Assembly: GCF_004795105.1 (NCBI RefSeq)
Contig: NZ_SSBL01000001.1
Coordinates: 744,001 to 808,000, forward strand
Source of the DNA: Streptomyces sp. A0642
GTDB taxonomy: Bacteria; Actinomycetota; Actinomycetes; Streptomycetales; Streptomycetaceae
DNA length: 64,000 nt
Direction of reading: 5' to 3'
Part shown: positions 8,059 to 16,904 of the stretch, piece after piece
How the letters are laid out: each line of letters opens with the position of its first letter
Position numbering within the stretch: the first letter of the stretch is position 1
The notes under the pieces: model-generated
Database searches by the model: none
What the model was told of the DNA's origin: nothing
What the model saw: the letters and a program-made list of their open reading frames with translations, nothing else
Program-made: the position numbers and the translations under genes

Positions 8059-9371
8059 TGAAGAACCGGACCTCGCGGACGGCCCGCCGCAGAGTCGCGG
8101 GAGTCACCTTCCTGCTGGTGCCCGCCCTCCTGATATGGGTGTCGGTCGCCGTGTACGAGAAGGAGTTCACCGACGAGGCGACCGTGACCGTACGCACCGG
8201 AAGCGTCGGCAACGAGATGCACGACAACGCCGACGTGAAGCTGCGCGGAGTCGTCGTCGGGCAGGTCCGCGACATCGCGGCCGACGGCGAGGGCGCCCGG
8301 CTCACCCTGGCGATCAAGCCCGGCCGGCTCGACCGGATACCGGCCGACGTGACCGCCCAGATGCTGCCCACCACCCTGTTCGGCGAACGGTTCGTGGCCC
8401 TTGTGCCGCCGGCCGTCCCCTCCGCACAGACGCTGCGGCCCGGGGCCGTCATCCCGCAGGACCGCTCCAGCAACGCCATCGAGCTGGAGGAGGTGCTCGA
8501 CAACGTCCTGCCGCTGCTGACCGCGGTGAAGCCGGAGAAGCTCGCCGCCACCCTCAACGCCGTCTCCCAGGCCCTCCAGGGACGCGGCGAGAAGCTCGGC
8601 GACACCCTCGTCACGCTCGACACCCACCTCCAGAAGTTCAACCCCCAGCTCCCCCGCCTCAACGCCGACATCAAGGAACTCGTCAAGGTGAGCCGGGTGT
8701 ACGCGGACGCGGCGCCCGATGTCCTGGACGCCCTCACCGACTTCACCACCACCAGCGGCACCCTCGCCGAGCAGCAGGCGGAACTCGCCGACCTCTACGG
8801 CTCCACCACCGCCACCGCCCAGGACGTCACCTCGTTCCTCAGGGAGAACAAGGACAACCTGATCCGGCTCTCCGCCACCAGCAGGCCGACGCTGGAGCTC
8901 CTGGCCGAGTACGCCGACGAATTCCCCTGCACCCTGCGGACCGTGGCCGGATTCGTCCCGGCGATGGACAAGGCGCTCGGCAAGGGAACGGACCAGCCCG
9001 GCCTGCACGTCACCGTCAAGTCCGTGAAGTCACGCGGGAAATACGTGCCCGGTGCCGACACCCCCGTGTACGACGCCACGGGCGGCCCGCACTGCTACTC
9101 CGTGCCGTACGTCGGAACGGCCGTGCCGACCGCCGCCGGGCGGGCGGCCGGCTCGCCCGCCCCCGGCGGCACGGCGCAGGCCCGGGAGCGGACCGTCACC
9201 ACGCCGGCCGCCCAGGACGCCGCACTCGGCCTGCCCAACTCCCCCGAGGAGAGCCGGCTCGTCAACGAGCTGGTCGCTCCCTCATTGAAAGTCCAGCCGC
9301 AGACCCTGCCCGACTGGAGCAGCGTGCTCATCGGTCCGGCCTTCCGCGGTGCGGAGGTGAAGCTCAAGTGA
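8055..9371 (+). CDS. mceA: Mce family protein, first of six (MceA position)
   Basis: A 438-residue MlaD/MCE-domain protein with a single N-terminal membrane helix (TFLLVPALLIWVSVAVYEK) and the MCE domain right after it, seen as VKLRGVVVGQVRDI and the pore-loop-like LPTTLFGERFVALVPP. A long helical region (residues about 140-300) would build part of the periplasmic-type tunnel. The tail beyond residue 350 is Pro/Ala-rich. Two adjacent ATG codons (8055 and 8058) can serve as start; the first overlaps the permease stop. Six Mce subunits normally assemble as a heterohexamer, and this is the first in gene order, so the letter is positional rather than proven. Confidence 0.9.
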   Translation: MMKNRTSRTARRRVAGVTFLLVPALLIWVSVAVYEKEFTDEATVTVRTGSVGNEMHDNADVKLRGVVVGQVRDIAADGEGARLTLAIKPGRLDRIPADVTAQMLPTTLFGERFVALVPPAVPSAQTLRPGAVIPQDRSSNAIELEEVLDNVLPLLTAVKPEKLAATLNAVSQALQGRGEKLGDTLVTLDTHLQKFNPQLPRLNADIKELVKVSRVYADAAPDVLDALTDFTTTSGTLAEQQAELADLYGSTTATAQDVTSFLRENKDNLIRLSATSRPTLELLAEYADEFPCTLRTVAGFVPAMDKALGKGTDQPGLHVTVKSVKSRGKYVPGADTPVYDATGGPHCYSVPYVGTAVPTAAGRAAGSPAPGGTAQARERTVTTPAAQDAALGLPNSPEESRLVNELVAPSLKVQPQTLPDWSSVLIGPAFRGAEVKLK

Positions 9372-10399
9372 AGCGCCGCTCCCTCGCGGGACCGCTCGCG
9401 AAATCGATCGTCTTCATCCTGGTGACCGTCCTGGCCACCACCGTCCTCGGTCTGTCCATCGCCAACACCGGGGTCGGCGACACCACCTCGTACAAGGCCA
9501 GGTTCACCGACGCCACCGGACTCATCGTGGGGGACAGCGTCCGGATCGCCGGGGTCAAGGTGGGGCAGGTCGAGTCCATCGAGGTCGCCGACAGACGGGT
9601 CGCCGAGGTCGGTTTCGCCGTCCGCAAGGGACGCGAGCTGCCCGCTTCGGTGACCGCCTCGATCAAGTACCTCAACATGGTCGGCCAGCGGTACATCGAC
9701 CTCGACCAGGGCGCGGGACCGGTCGGCAGGAGCTTTGACGCCGGAGCGACCATCCCGCTCTCCCGCACCACTCCGGCGCTCGACCTGACCCAGCTCTTCA
9801 ACGGTTTCCAGCCGCTCTTCGAAGGGCTGTCACCGCCCGACGTCAACCAGCTCGCGGGCTCCATCGTCCAGGTACTCCAGGGCGAGGGAGGCACCGTCGA
9901 CAGCATCCTCCAGCACGTCGGCTCCCTGACCAGCACGGTCGCGGCCAAGGACAAGGTGATCGGCGAGGTGATCAAGAACCTCAACACGGTGCTGAAGACC
10001 GTGAACGACCGGGAAGCCGGCTTCGACGACCTGGTCGACACGCTCCAGAAGCTCGTCACGGGCTTCTCCGGCGACCGTAAACCGCTCGGACAGGCCGTCA
10101 AGGCCATGGGCGCACTCACCACGGTCACCGCCGACCTGCTCAGTGACGGCCGCAAACCCCTCAAGGACGACATCAGGCAACTCGGCCGGCTGTCCGGTCA
10201 GCTGGACCAGGGCGCCCCGCAGATCGAGAACTTCCTGAAGAAGACGCCGGCCAAGATGGAGGCGATCAGCCGCCTCGCCTCGTACGGATCCTGGCTCAAC
10301 CTCTACCTCTGCGAGGCCAGGGTCAGCGGTGTGACGACCGAGGACGGCAGCGCGCCGCCCACCGGCATCACCATCACCCAGCCGAGGTGTCTGGCATGA
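9368..10399 (+). CDS. mceB: Mce family protein, second of six (MceB position)
   Basis: A 343-residue MCE protein starting at GTG 9368, which overlaps the upstream stop as GTGA. The N-terminal membrane helix (SIVFILVTVLATTVLGLSI) is followed by the MCE domain, recognisable from DATGLIVGDSVRIAGVKVGQV and IKYLNMVGQRYIDLDQG. The C-terminal half is a predicted helical barrel segment (repeated Leu heptads through residue 300) and ends with a Cys-containing NLYLCEARVSG region that recurs in other MceB/C proteins. Fourth gene of the operon, tightly overlapped on both sides. Role: subunit of the extracytoplasmic lipid-conducting tunnel. Confidence 0.9.
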   Translation: MKRRSLAGPLAKSIVFILVTVLATTVLGLSIANTGVGDTTSYKARFTDATGLIVGDSVRIAGVKVGQVESIEVADRRVAEVGFAVRKGRELPASVTASIKYLNMVGQRYIDLDQGAGPVGRSFDAGATIPLSRTTPALDLTQLFNGFQPLFEGLSPPDVNQLAGSIVQVLQGEGGTVDSILQHVGSLTSTVAAKDKVIGEVIKNLNTVLKTVNDREAGFDDLVDTLQKLVTGFSGDRKPLGQAVKAMGALTTVTADLLSDGRKPLKDDIRQLGRLSGQLDQGAPQIENFLKKTPAKMEAISRLASYGSWLNLYLCEARVSGVTTEDGSAPPTGITITQPRCLA

Positions 10400-11415
10400 G
10401 CATCAGACCCCTGCGGGACCGCAGTCCCGTCGCCGTCGGCATCGTCGGACTGCTCGTCCTGGTCCTCGTCGGCTTCGGCGCCTACCGCGCCGACTCGCTG
10501 CCCTTCATCGGCGGCGGAACCACCTACACCGCCGACTTCACCGAGTCGGCGGGCCTCGGAGAGGGCGACGAGGTGCGGATCGCCGGCGTCAAGGTCGGCG
10601 AGGTGACCGGCGTCTCGCTCGACGGTGCCAAGGTCAAGGTCAGCTTCCGGGTCAAGGACGCCTGGATCGGCGACTCCTCCACCGTCGGCATCGCCATCAA
10701 GACACTCCTCGGTGAGAAGTACCTCGCCGTCGACCCGCTCGGCACCGGCCCCCAGGACCCGGACCTGCGCATCGGCACCGGCCGTACGACGTCGCCGTAC
10801 GACGTCACCCAGGCGTTCAACGGACTGGGCGAGACCATCGGGGAGATCGACACCGCGCAGCTCGCCAAGAGCTTCGAGACGATCTCCGCCACCTTCAAGG
10901 ACTCGCCTCCGGACGTGAAGAGCGCCGCCGACGGGCTCTCCGCCCTCTCCCTGACGGTCTCCAAGCGCGATGCCCAGCTGGCCACCCTGCTCAAGGGCAG
11001 CAAACAGCTCACCAAGACCCTCGCCGGCAAGAAGAGCAGCTTCGAAACCCTCCTGGAGGACGGCAATCTGCTCCTCGGGGAGATCCAGGCCCGGCGCGAC
11101 TCCATCCATCTGCTGCTCACCGGCACCCGGAACCTGGGCACCCAGCTCACCGGCCTGGTCACGGACAACAACAAGCAGCTCAAGCCCACCCTGGACTCGC
11201 TGGGCCGGGTCACCGCCGTCCTGGTCAAGAACCGCAAGAGCCTCGACAAGGTGCTGTCGCTCGCCGGGTCCTACAACCGGCTCGTCGGCAACACGCTGGG
11301 CAGCGGCCGCTGGTTCGACAACTACGTCTGCGGAGTCGTCCCCAAGGACTACCTGCCCGCCGGCACGCCTCCGGCGACCGGATGCATGCCACCCAAGCAG
11401 CAAGGCGGCCGCTGA
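10396..11415 (+). CDS. mceC: Mce family protein, third of six (MceC position)
   Basis: A 339-residue MCE protein. ATG 10396 was chosen over an in-frame GTG nine bases upstream because it gives the ATGA overlap repeated throughout this operon. The membrane helix (AVGIVGLLVLVLVGFGAY) precedes an MCE domain with the hallmark ADFTESAGLGEGDEVRIAG and IKTLLGEKYLAVDPLG. The rest is helical, ending in a Cys-bearing FDNYVCGVVPKDY motif. The paired use of VRIAGVKVG in this and the previous protein points to relatively recent shared ancestry. It belongs to the six-subunit Mce assembly; specific role within the hexamer is not inferable. Confidence 0.9.
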   Translation: MSIRPLRDRSPVAVGIVGLLVLVLVGFGAYRADSLPFIGGGTTYTADFTESAGLGEGDEVRIAGVKVGEVTGVSLDGAKVKVSFRVKDAWIGDSSTVGIAIKTLLGEKYLAVDPLGTGPQDPDLRIGTGRTTSPYDVTQAFNGLGETIGEIDTAQLAKSFETISATFKDSPPDVKSAADGLSALSLTVSKRDAQLATLLKGSKQLTKTLAGKKSSFETLLEDGNLLLGEIQARRDSIHLLLTGTRNLGTQLTGLVTDNNKQLKPTLDSLGRVTAVLVKNRKSLDKVLSLAGSYNRLVGNTLGSGRWFDNYVCGVVPKDYLPAGTPPATGCMPPKQQGGR

Positions 11416-11416
11416 C

Positions 11417-12577
11417 ATGAGACTCACGCGCATCGTCGGCATCGGCGCCGGACTCGCCGTCGTGGCCGTAGCGGCCACCACAGGGGTGATGGCCATGGAC
11501 GAGGAGGGAACCACGACCGTCACCGCCTACTTCGACCAGGCCACCGGGGTGTACGCCGGATCGGACCTGCGGGTCCTCGGAGTGAAGGTCGGCAGGGTCG
11601 AATCGGTGCAGCCGAAGGGCAAGGAGGTCAAGGTCGTCCTCCGCGTCGACAAGGGCGTCAAGGTCCCCGAGGACGCGCACGCCGTGGTCGTCGCCCCCAG
11701 CCTGGTCGCCGACCGGTACGTCCAGCTCGCCCCCGCGTACAGCGGAGGACCGGTGCTGGAGGACGAGGCAGAGCTGCCGGCCGCGGACAACGCGACCCCC
11801 GTCGAGGTCGACCAGCTCTACGCCTCCATCACGGAACTCTCGACCGCGCTCGGCCCCGACGGCGCCAACGCGGACGGCGCGCTGGCGAAGCTGCTGGACA
11901 CCGGCGCCAAGAACCTCGACGGCAACGGAAAGGCCATCGGGGACTCCATCGAACAGTTCGGCAAGGCCACGAAGACCCTGGACAAGAGCAGCGGCAACCT
12001 CTTCGACACGCTGTCCTACCTGCAGACTTTCACCACCATGCTGAAGGACAACGACGGCAGCGTCCGCGCCGCCGAACAGCAGCTCAACTCGGTCACCGGA
12101 TTCCTCGCCGACGACAAGAAGAACCTCAGCGCGGCACTGAAGGAACTGGGCACGGCCCTCGGCCAGGTCAAGAGTTTCATCCAGAAGAACCGCGGCGCCC
12201 TGAAGGCCAACGTGGACGCCCTGGTGCCGATCACCCAGTCCCTGGTCGACCAGCGGGCCTCGCTCGCCGAGTCCATGGACACGCTGCCGCTCGCCGCGGG
12301 CAACGTGCTCAACGCCTACGACCCGTTGAACCGCACGCTCAACGGCCGTACCAACCTCAACGAACTCTCCATGGGCGGACCGCTCACCGAGGAGCCGGCC
12401 GGCCTGGCCGGACTCTCACCGGTGGGAGCCACCCGGCAGAAGGCGCTGCCCTCGCTGCCGCTGCCCGCCGTCGGCACCGTCTACGGCACGCCCGAGAAGT
12501 CCGCCACGCAGAAGTCCGCCCCGGAGAAGTCCGCCCCGGAGAAGTCCGCCACGCAGAAGGAGGGGGCGAAGCGATGA
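11417..12577 (+). CDS. mceD: Mce family protein, fourth of six (MceD position)
   Basis: A 386-residue MCE protein with N-terminal helix (IVGIGAGLAVVAVAATTGVM) and MCE domain (FDQATGVYAGSDLRVLGVKVG; VAPSLVADRYVQLAP). It starts one base after the previous stop, the only junction in the mce run without overlap. A long coiled helical region covers residues 130-300. The C-terminus is unusual: from about residue 360 it has a short Lys/Pro/Ser repeat (EKSATQKSAPEKSAPEKSATQK) encoded by imperfect 15-bp DNA repeats. This low-complexity tail is likely disordered and could vary in length between strains. Function as a Mce tunnel subunit is from family and context. Confidence 0.9.
   Translation: MRLTRIVGIGAGLAVVAVAATTGVMAMDEEGTTTVTAYFDQATGVYAGSDLRVLGVKVGRVESVQPKGKEVKVVLRVDKGVKVPEDAHAVVVAPSLVADRYVQLAPAYSGGPVLEDEAELPAADNATPVEVDQLYASITELSTALGPDGANADGALAKLLDTGAKNLDGNGKAIGDSIEQFGKATKTLDKSSGNLFDTLSYLQTFTTMLKDNDGSVRAAEQQLNSVTGFLADDKKNLSAALKELGTALGQVKSFIQKNRGALKANVDALVPITQSLVDQRASLAESMDTLPLAAGNVLNAYDPLNRTLNGRTNLNELSMGGPLTEEPAGLAGLSPVGATRQKALPSLPLPAVGTVYGTPEKSATQKSAPEKSAPEKSATQKEGAKR
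12490..12561 (+). repeat. Imperfect 15-bp tandem repeat inside mceD
   Basis: About four imperfect in-frame copies of a unit like gagaagtccgccccg or cagaagtccgccacg encode the KSAPE/KSATQ tail of the fourth Mce protein. In-frame length changes here would alter only the disordered tail. Confidence 0.6.
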
Positions 12578-13731
12578 GCAGCGCGCTGCACAGACCCGGC
12601 GCCCGCGTGACCGGCGTCGCCGCCGTACTCGCCGTGGGCGTCGGCCTGGCCCTGGTCGCCACCAGCGTCGACCTGCCGACGTTCACCGGCATCGATCAGG
12701 TGACCCTGCCCGGCGGCGCGGACCTCGGCGACCACCCGTACGAGATCACCGCCGAGTTCGCGGACGTACTGAGCCTCGCCCCGCAGTCCTCGGTCAAGGT
12801 CAACGACGTGGCCGTCGGCCGCGTCACCAAGATCACCCTGGCCTCGGGCAGCTGGAACGCCAAGGTCACCATGCGGGTCAACGGGGGGATCCGACTGCCC
12901 GCGAACGCCTACGCGCACCTGGAGCAGTCCAGCCTCCTCGGCGAGAAGTACGTCCAGCTCTCGCCGCCCGCCACCGGCACCGCCACCGGAGCCCTCGCCG
13001 ACGGCGACCGCATCCCGCTGACCCGGACCAACCGGAACCCGGAGGTCGAGGAGGTGTTCGGGGCCCTCTCGATGCTCCTCAACGGGGGCGGCATCAACCA
13101 GCTCAAGACCATCACCACCGAGCTCAACAAGGCACTCGCCGGCCAGGAACCCCAGGTCCGCTCCATGCTCAAGCGGGTCGACACCCTCGTGACCGACCTC
13201 GACGGCCACAAGGAGGACATCACCGACGCCCTCGACGGGGTCAACCGGCTTTCCGCCACCCTCGCCACCCGCAAACAGGACGTCGGTACGGTCCTCACCG
13301 GGCTCAGCCCCGGCATGAAGGTCCTGGAGAAGCAGCGCGGCTCGCTCATGACGATGCTGAGATCCCTCGACACGCTCTCCACCGTCGCCGTCGACACGGT
13401 CAACAGGAGCAAGGCCGACATGGTCGCCGACCTCAAGGCACTCGCCCCCACCCTCCGGGCCCTCGCCGACTCCGGCCAGGACCTGCCCGACTCCCTCCAG
13501 GTGCTGCTCACCTACCCGTTCACGGACGAGGTGCTGCGCGGGGTGAAGGGCGACTACCTCAACGTCTACCTGGATGTGACGGCCCTGCCCGGCACCCAGA
13601 TCATTCCGCCGCTCGACCCGGCCGGCAGCACATCCCCGGCGGCCCCGGGCACCACGGCCAAGAAGTCCGGCTCGGCCCTGCCGCTGCCCCTTCCCCCGGT
13701 CACGCCGACGACGAAGGGGAGCAACCGATGA
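12574..13731 (+). CDS. mceE: Mce family protein, fifth of six (MceE/LprK position) without lipobox
   Basis: A 385-residue MCE protein with N-terminal hydrophobic segment (VTGVAAVLAVGVGLALVATSV) and MCE domain (LAPQSSVKVNDVAVGRV; LEQSSLLGEKYVQLSPP). In mycobacteria the fifth Mce protein is the lipoprotein LprK/MceE. Here the helix is followed directly by DLPTFTG and has no cysteine, so no lipobox is visible and the protein is probably held by an uncleaved helix. A long helical region and a Pro-rich tail (PAAPGTTAKKSGSALPLPLPP) follow. It overlaps both neighbours by 4 bp. The lettering depends on gene order only. Confidence 0.88.
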   Translation: MSSALHRPGARVTGVAAVLAVGVGLALVATSVDLPTFTGIDQVTLPGGADLGDHPYEITAEFADVLSLAPQSSVKVNDVAVGRVTKITLASGSWNAKVTMRVNGGIRLPANAYAHLEQSSLLGEKYVQLSPPATGTATGALADGDRIPLTRTNRNPEVEEVFGALSMLLNGGGINQLKTITTELNKALAGQEPQVRSMLKRVDTLVTDLDGHKEDITDALDGVNRLSATLATRKQDVGTVLTGLSPGMKVLEKQRGSLMTMLRSLDTLSTVAVDTVNRSKADMVADLKALAPTLRALADSGQDLPDSLQVLLTYPFTDEVLRGVKGDYLNVYLDVTALPGTQIIPPLDPAGSTSPAAPGTTAKKSGSALPLPLPPVTPTTKGSNR

Positions 13732-14990
13732 TCACCCCGGCCATCCGGCTCAAGAACCTCGCCTTCCTGATCATCGCCGTGCTCGTCCTCGGCTATCTGG
13801 GAGTCCGCTACGCCGACCTCGGCCACTACATCGGCGTGCGCAGCTACTACACCGTCAAGGTCCAGCTCCCGCGGACCGGCGGCCTGTTCACCCACTCCAA
13901 CGTCACCTACCGGGGCGTGTCCGTCGGCCGGGTCGGCCCCATCGAGCTCACCGACGACGGGGTGGAGGCCGAACTGCGCATCGAGAAGGACGCCCCGCGC
14001 ATCCCGGACGGGCTGAAGGCCGTCGTCGCCAACCTCTCAGCGGTCGGCGAACAGTACGTCGATCTGCGGCCGACCCGCTCCGAAGGCCCCTACCTGGCGA
14101 ACGGCTCCGTCATCGACCAGGTGGACACGAAGGTTCCCGCACCCGTGACCGATGTGCTCACCAGCGTCGACGACCTCGCCGGCTCCGTCGACCTGGAGTC
14201 GCTGCGCACGGTCGTGGACGAGTTCGGCACCGCCTTCGAGGGCCGGGGCGACGACCTCCAGGTGCTGCTGGACACCGGCGGCGACTTCGTCCAGGCGGCC
14301 GACGACGCCCTGCCCGTCAACACCCGGCTGATGATCGACGGCGAGACCGTGCTGCGCACCCAGGCCGAACAGGGCGACGCGCTCAAGGGGTTCGCCTCGG
14401 GTGCGAAGGAGCTCGCCGCCGAACTCAAGGGGTCCGACACCGATCTGCGCAAACTGATCGCGGTGGCCCCCGACGCGACCAGCCAGATCAGCGGACTGCT
14501 GCGCGACGTCGACCCGGGCTTCGGTGTCGTCGTCGCCAACCTCCTCACCACCTCGGACGTGGCCGTCACCCGGCAGCGCGGACTGGAGGAACTGCTGGTG
14601 AAGCTCCCGGCCGTCGTGGCGGCGGGCTCCAGCGCGGTCGACGAGGACGGCGCCAGGTTCGGCATGTCGGTCACCTTCTTCGAGCCGTTGCCCTGTACCG
14701 CCGGCTACGGCGCCACGACCTACCGCAACGGCCTCGACGTCAGCGCCGGGCCCGCGCTCAACACCCGGGCCCGCTGCACCTCCTCGCCCGGAACGGGCAT
14801 CAACGTCCGCGGCAGCGCGAACGCCCCGAAGGGCGGGGCCCTGCGCCCGCCGGCCACGCCCGGCTCGATGCTCCTGTCCGACGACACGCAAGCCGGGCTC
14901 CCCGGCGCGCTCGGCGTCCGTGCCGACCCCGCCCCGGCAGCCGAGGGCATGGCCGGCCTGCTGGGCCTCGGACAGGGAGGCGGCTCATGA
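13728..14990 (+). CDS. mceF: Mce family protein, sixth of six (MceF position)
   Basis: A 420-residue MCE protein closing the hexamer set. The N-terminal helix (LAFLIIAVLVLGYLGVRYA) is followed by an MCE domain with RTGGLFTHSNVTYRGVSVG and VVANLSAVGEQYVDLRP, the form typical of MceF. The central region is helical and the C-terminal 110 residues contain two cysteines (PLPCTAGYG; RARCTSSPG) and a Gly/Pro-rich end. It overlaps the fifth mce gene and the first Mce-associated gene by 4 bp each. The protein is expected to be anchored in the membrane and to reach outward through the wall as part of the tunnel. Confidence 0.9.
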   Translation: MITPAIRLKNLAFLIIAVLVLGYLGVRYADLGHYIGVRSYYTVKVQLPRTGGLFTHSNVTYRGVSVGRVGPIELTDDGVEAELRIEKDAPRIPDGLKAVVANLSAVGEQYVDLRPTRSEGPYLANGSVIDQVDTKVPAPVTDVLTSVDDLAGSVDLESLRTVVDEFGTAFEGRGDDLQVLLDTGGDFVQAADDALPVNTRLMIDGETVLRTQAEQGDALKGFASGAKELAAELKGSDTDLRKLIAVAPDATSQISGLLRDVDPGFGVVVANLLTTSDVAVTRQRGLEELLVKLPAVVAAGSSAVDEDGARFGMSVTFFEPLPCTAGYGATTYRNGLDVSAGPALNTRARCTSSPGTGINVRGSANAPKGGALRPPATPGSMLLSDDTQAGLPGALGVRADPAPAAEGMAGLLGLGQGGGS

Positions 14991-15508
14991 CACCCCGTAC
15001 GAAGACCTTGAGCGGCTGGGCCGTCCTGCTCGCCGCCGTACTGATCTGCGCCCTGGGCGGCTGGTCGTACGCCCAGGCGCGCGGCGACGACGACCTGGCG
15101 TACGCCAAGAGCAGGGACGCCGCTCTGGCCGCGGGGAAGCTGCACCTCGCCCGGCTCAACAGCCTGGACGGCACGAGCGCCACGACCGTGGACGCCGGAC
15201 TCGGGGCGTGGCTCGACTCCTCGACCGGGCCGCTCCACGAGCAGCTGGGACGTACCCGGTCCAAGGACGCGGACGCACTGACGAAGTCCGGCACCACCGC
15301 GCGCGGAAAGGTCACGGACGCGGCGCTCACCGCACTCGACGAGCGGACCGGCACCGCGGAGATGATCGCCACCGTCGACGTCGAGGTCAGCCCGCGCACG
15401 GGAAAGGGCGGCACCGAGCGCAAGCGCTTCGAGGCCACCCTCGACCGGACCGCCGACGGCTGGAAGATCAAGGCGCTCACGGCGATCGCGGTCGGGAGCG
15501 GCACATGA
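14987..15508 (+). CDS. Mce-associated membrane protein, copy 1 of the short type
   Basis: A 173-residue protein with one N-terminal membrane helix (GWAVLLAAVLICALGGWSYA) and a small outward domain of the kind seen in mycobacterial Mce-associated (Mam) proteins, which have a cystatin/SnoaL-like fold. It ends with the shared pattern RTADGWKIKAL. It is clearly paralogous to the 176-residue protein at 16335-16865: both share a Tyr-Ala-x-x-Arg-Asp-(Ala/Asp)-Ala-Leu-Ala-Ala-Gly segment and a short GLxxWxDSxTGxLHxQL block. It starts inside the last mce gene (ATGA). Mam proteins in relatives stabilise the Mce complex; here the role is inferred. Confidence 0.8.
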   Translation: MTPRTKTLSGWAVLLAAVLICALGGWSYAQARGDDDLAYAKSRDAALAAGKLHLARLNSLDGTSATTVDAGLGAWLDSSTGPLHEQLGRTRSKDADALTKSGTTARGKVTDAALTALDERTGTAEMIATVDVEVSPRTGKGGTERKRFEATLDRTADGWKIKALTAIAVGSGT

Positions 15509-16254
15509 AGCGGCGGGGAGGGGCGGCGGTCGTGACCACCGGAACGGATCTGGAGGGCGCCGGCCGGTCCGGCGCCACGGCGAACGAGGCGGCGGGGGAC
15601 CAGCCCGTGCGGGACACCGCGGCGGAGCCGGAGTCCGCTCCGGACACAGCGGCGGACACGGAGCCGGACGTGGAGATCGTGGCGAACACGGAGTCCGAGG
15701 CCGACAGCGCGAAGGACACCGGAGCCGATGAGGACGAGCCGGCTTCGGGCGCGGGGCGCCGCCTGCTCCGGGTGGCGGCCGGGCTCCTGGTCGTCGCGCT
15801 GTTCCTGGCCGGCGGCGGTCTCTTCGCGGCGGGGCGTCAGCTGCGCGACACCCCGGCCACCTCCAACAAGGCACTGACCGACAGCCGGGCGACGACCCGG
15901 GTCGCGGGCGATGTCAGCAATGCGCTCGGCAAGGTGTTCTCGTACAGTCCCGAGGCCACCGCCGTCACCAAGGAGTCGGCGAAACAACTCCTCGCAGGCA
16001 AGGCGCTCCAGAGTTACGCGACGTTGTTCGGCCAGGTGGAGAAGCAGGCCGCCGACCAGAAACTCACGCTCACCACCCATGTCGTACGGGCCGGAGTGAC
16101 GCGGCTGAGCGACGACAGCGCGCACCTGCTCGTCTTCCTGGACCAGGTCTACGAACGCAAGGGGAAGGCCGCCAGCAGAGCCGCCGCCCAGTTGTCGGTC
16201 ACCGCCCAACTGCGCGGAGGACGCTGGACGATCGTCGAGATCGACGCGAGATAG
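15505..16254 (+). CDS. Mce-associated membrane protein, copy 1 of the long type
   Basis: A 249-residue protein that starts at ATG 15505 inside the preceding gene. Its first 80 residues are an acidic, presumably cytosolic, disordered segment rich in Glu, Asp and Ala. One membrane helix follows (LLRVAAGLLVVALFLAGGGLF), then an extracytoplasmic domain ending GGRWTIVEIDAR. It is paralogous to the 246-residue protein at 16905-17645; both share an (S/R)NxALTD start, a KVFSY/AVFSY motif, LAGKALQ/LTGKAVQ and a closing R-G-x-W-x-I segment. With its neighbour it forms the first of two short-plus-long pairs. Likely an accessory subunit of the Mce importer. Confidence 0.8.
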   Translation: MKRRGGAAVVTTGTDLEGAGRSGATANEAAGDQPVRDTAAEPESAPDTAADTEPDVEIVANTESEADSAKDTGADEDEPASGAGRRLLRVAAGLLVVALFLAGGGLFAAGRQLRDTPATSNKALTDSRATTRVAGDVSNALGKVFSYSPEATAVTKESAKQLLAGKALQSYATLFGQVEKQAADQKLTLTTHVVRAGVTRLSDDSAHLLVFLDQVYERKGKAASRAAAQLSVTAQLRGGRWTIVEIDAR

Positions 16255-16280
16255 CGCCGCCGCGGCGTCGAGAAGCAACC

Positions 16281-16310
16281 CACAGCACAGCACAGCCCAG
16301 CACAGCACAG
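16281..16310 (+). repeat. Short CACAG microsatellite-like repeat
   Basis: Six CACAG-like 5-base units, one of them altered to CCCAG, lie in the 80-bp gap between the two Mce-associated gene pairs. This is the only non-overlapping break in this part of the operon with a visible simple repeat. Confidence 0.6.
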
Positions 16311-16334
16311 TTCAGCCGGCAGGGAGAGGCAGCG

Positions 16335-16865
16335 ATGGCACGGGTACGGATGACGAGGAACCCGCTGATGGCGGCAGCGATCGTGCTGACCGTGGCGGCG
16401 GCCGGCGCCGCGGGATGGGGCGGAGTCGCCTGGTACCAGGCGGAGCACGACGACGCGGCGGCGTACGCCCAGGTCCGTGACGACGCGCTGGCCGCCGGCG
16501 AGCAGGCCGTGCAGAACATGAACACGCTCGATCACGAGCAGCTCGACAAGGGGCTCGACAGCTGGGAGGACTCCACCACCGGGGACCTGCACCAGCAACT
16601 CGTCGACGGCCGGGACGGGTTCGTCAAGCAGATCAGGGAGGCGAAGACCGTCAGCACGGCCAGGGTGCTGTCCGGCGCGGTCACCGAGCTCGACGACCGG
16701 GCGGGCAAGGCGGGCGTGATGGTGGCGCTGCGGGTGACGGTGACCGCGCCCGAGGGCAAGCCGGCGGTGAAGGAGAGCCGGATGCTGGGCCAGCTCACCC
16801 GCACCCCCGAGGGGTGGAAGCTCAGCGCCCTCGGCCAGGCGCCCGTCGGGAACACCGCCGGCTGA
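16335..16865 (+). CDS. Mce-associated membrane protein, copy 2 of the short type
   Basis: A 176-residue protein with N-terminal membrane helix (PLMAAAIVLTVAAAGAAGWGGVA) and a short outward domain ending RTPEGWKLSALGQAP. The AYAQVRDDALAAGEQ and GLDSWEDSTTGDLHQQL blocks align with the 173-residue protein at 14987, so this is a duplicated copy. It is preceded by GGGAGAGG at a normal distance and by the CACAG repeat. It starts the second short-plus-long pair. No catalytic residues are expected; relatives are regarded as scaffold or stabiliser proteins for Mce complexes. Confidence 0.8.
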   Translation: MARVRMTRNPLMAAAIVLTVAAAGAAGWGGVAWYQAEHDDAAAYAQVRDDALAAGEQAVQNMNTLDHEQLDKGLDSWEDSTTGDLHQQLVDGRDGFVKQIREAKTVSTARVLSGAVTELDDRAGKAGVMVALRVTVTAPEGKPAVKESRMLGQLTRTPEGWKLSALGQAPVGNTAG

Positions 16866-16904
16866 CGTCACCGACTCCCACCCCGCACCGAGAGGACCCC
16901 GGAC

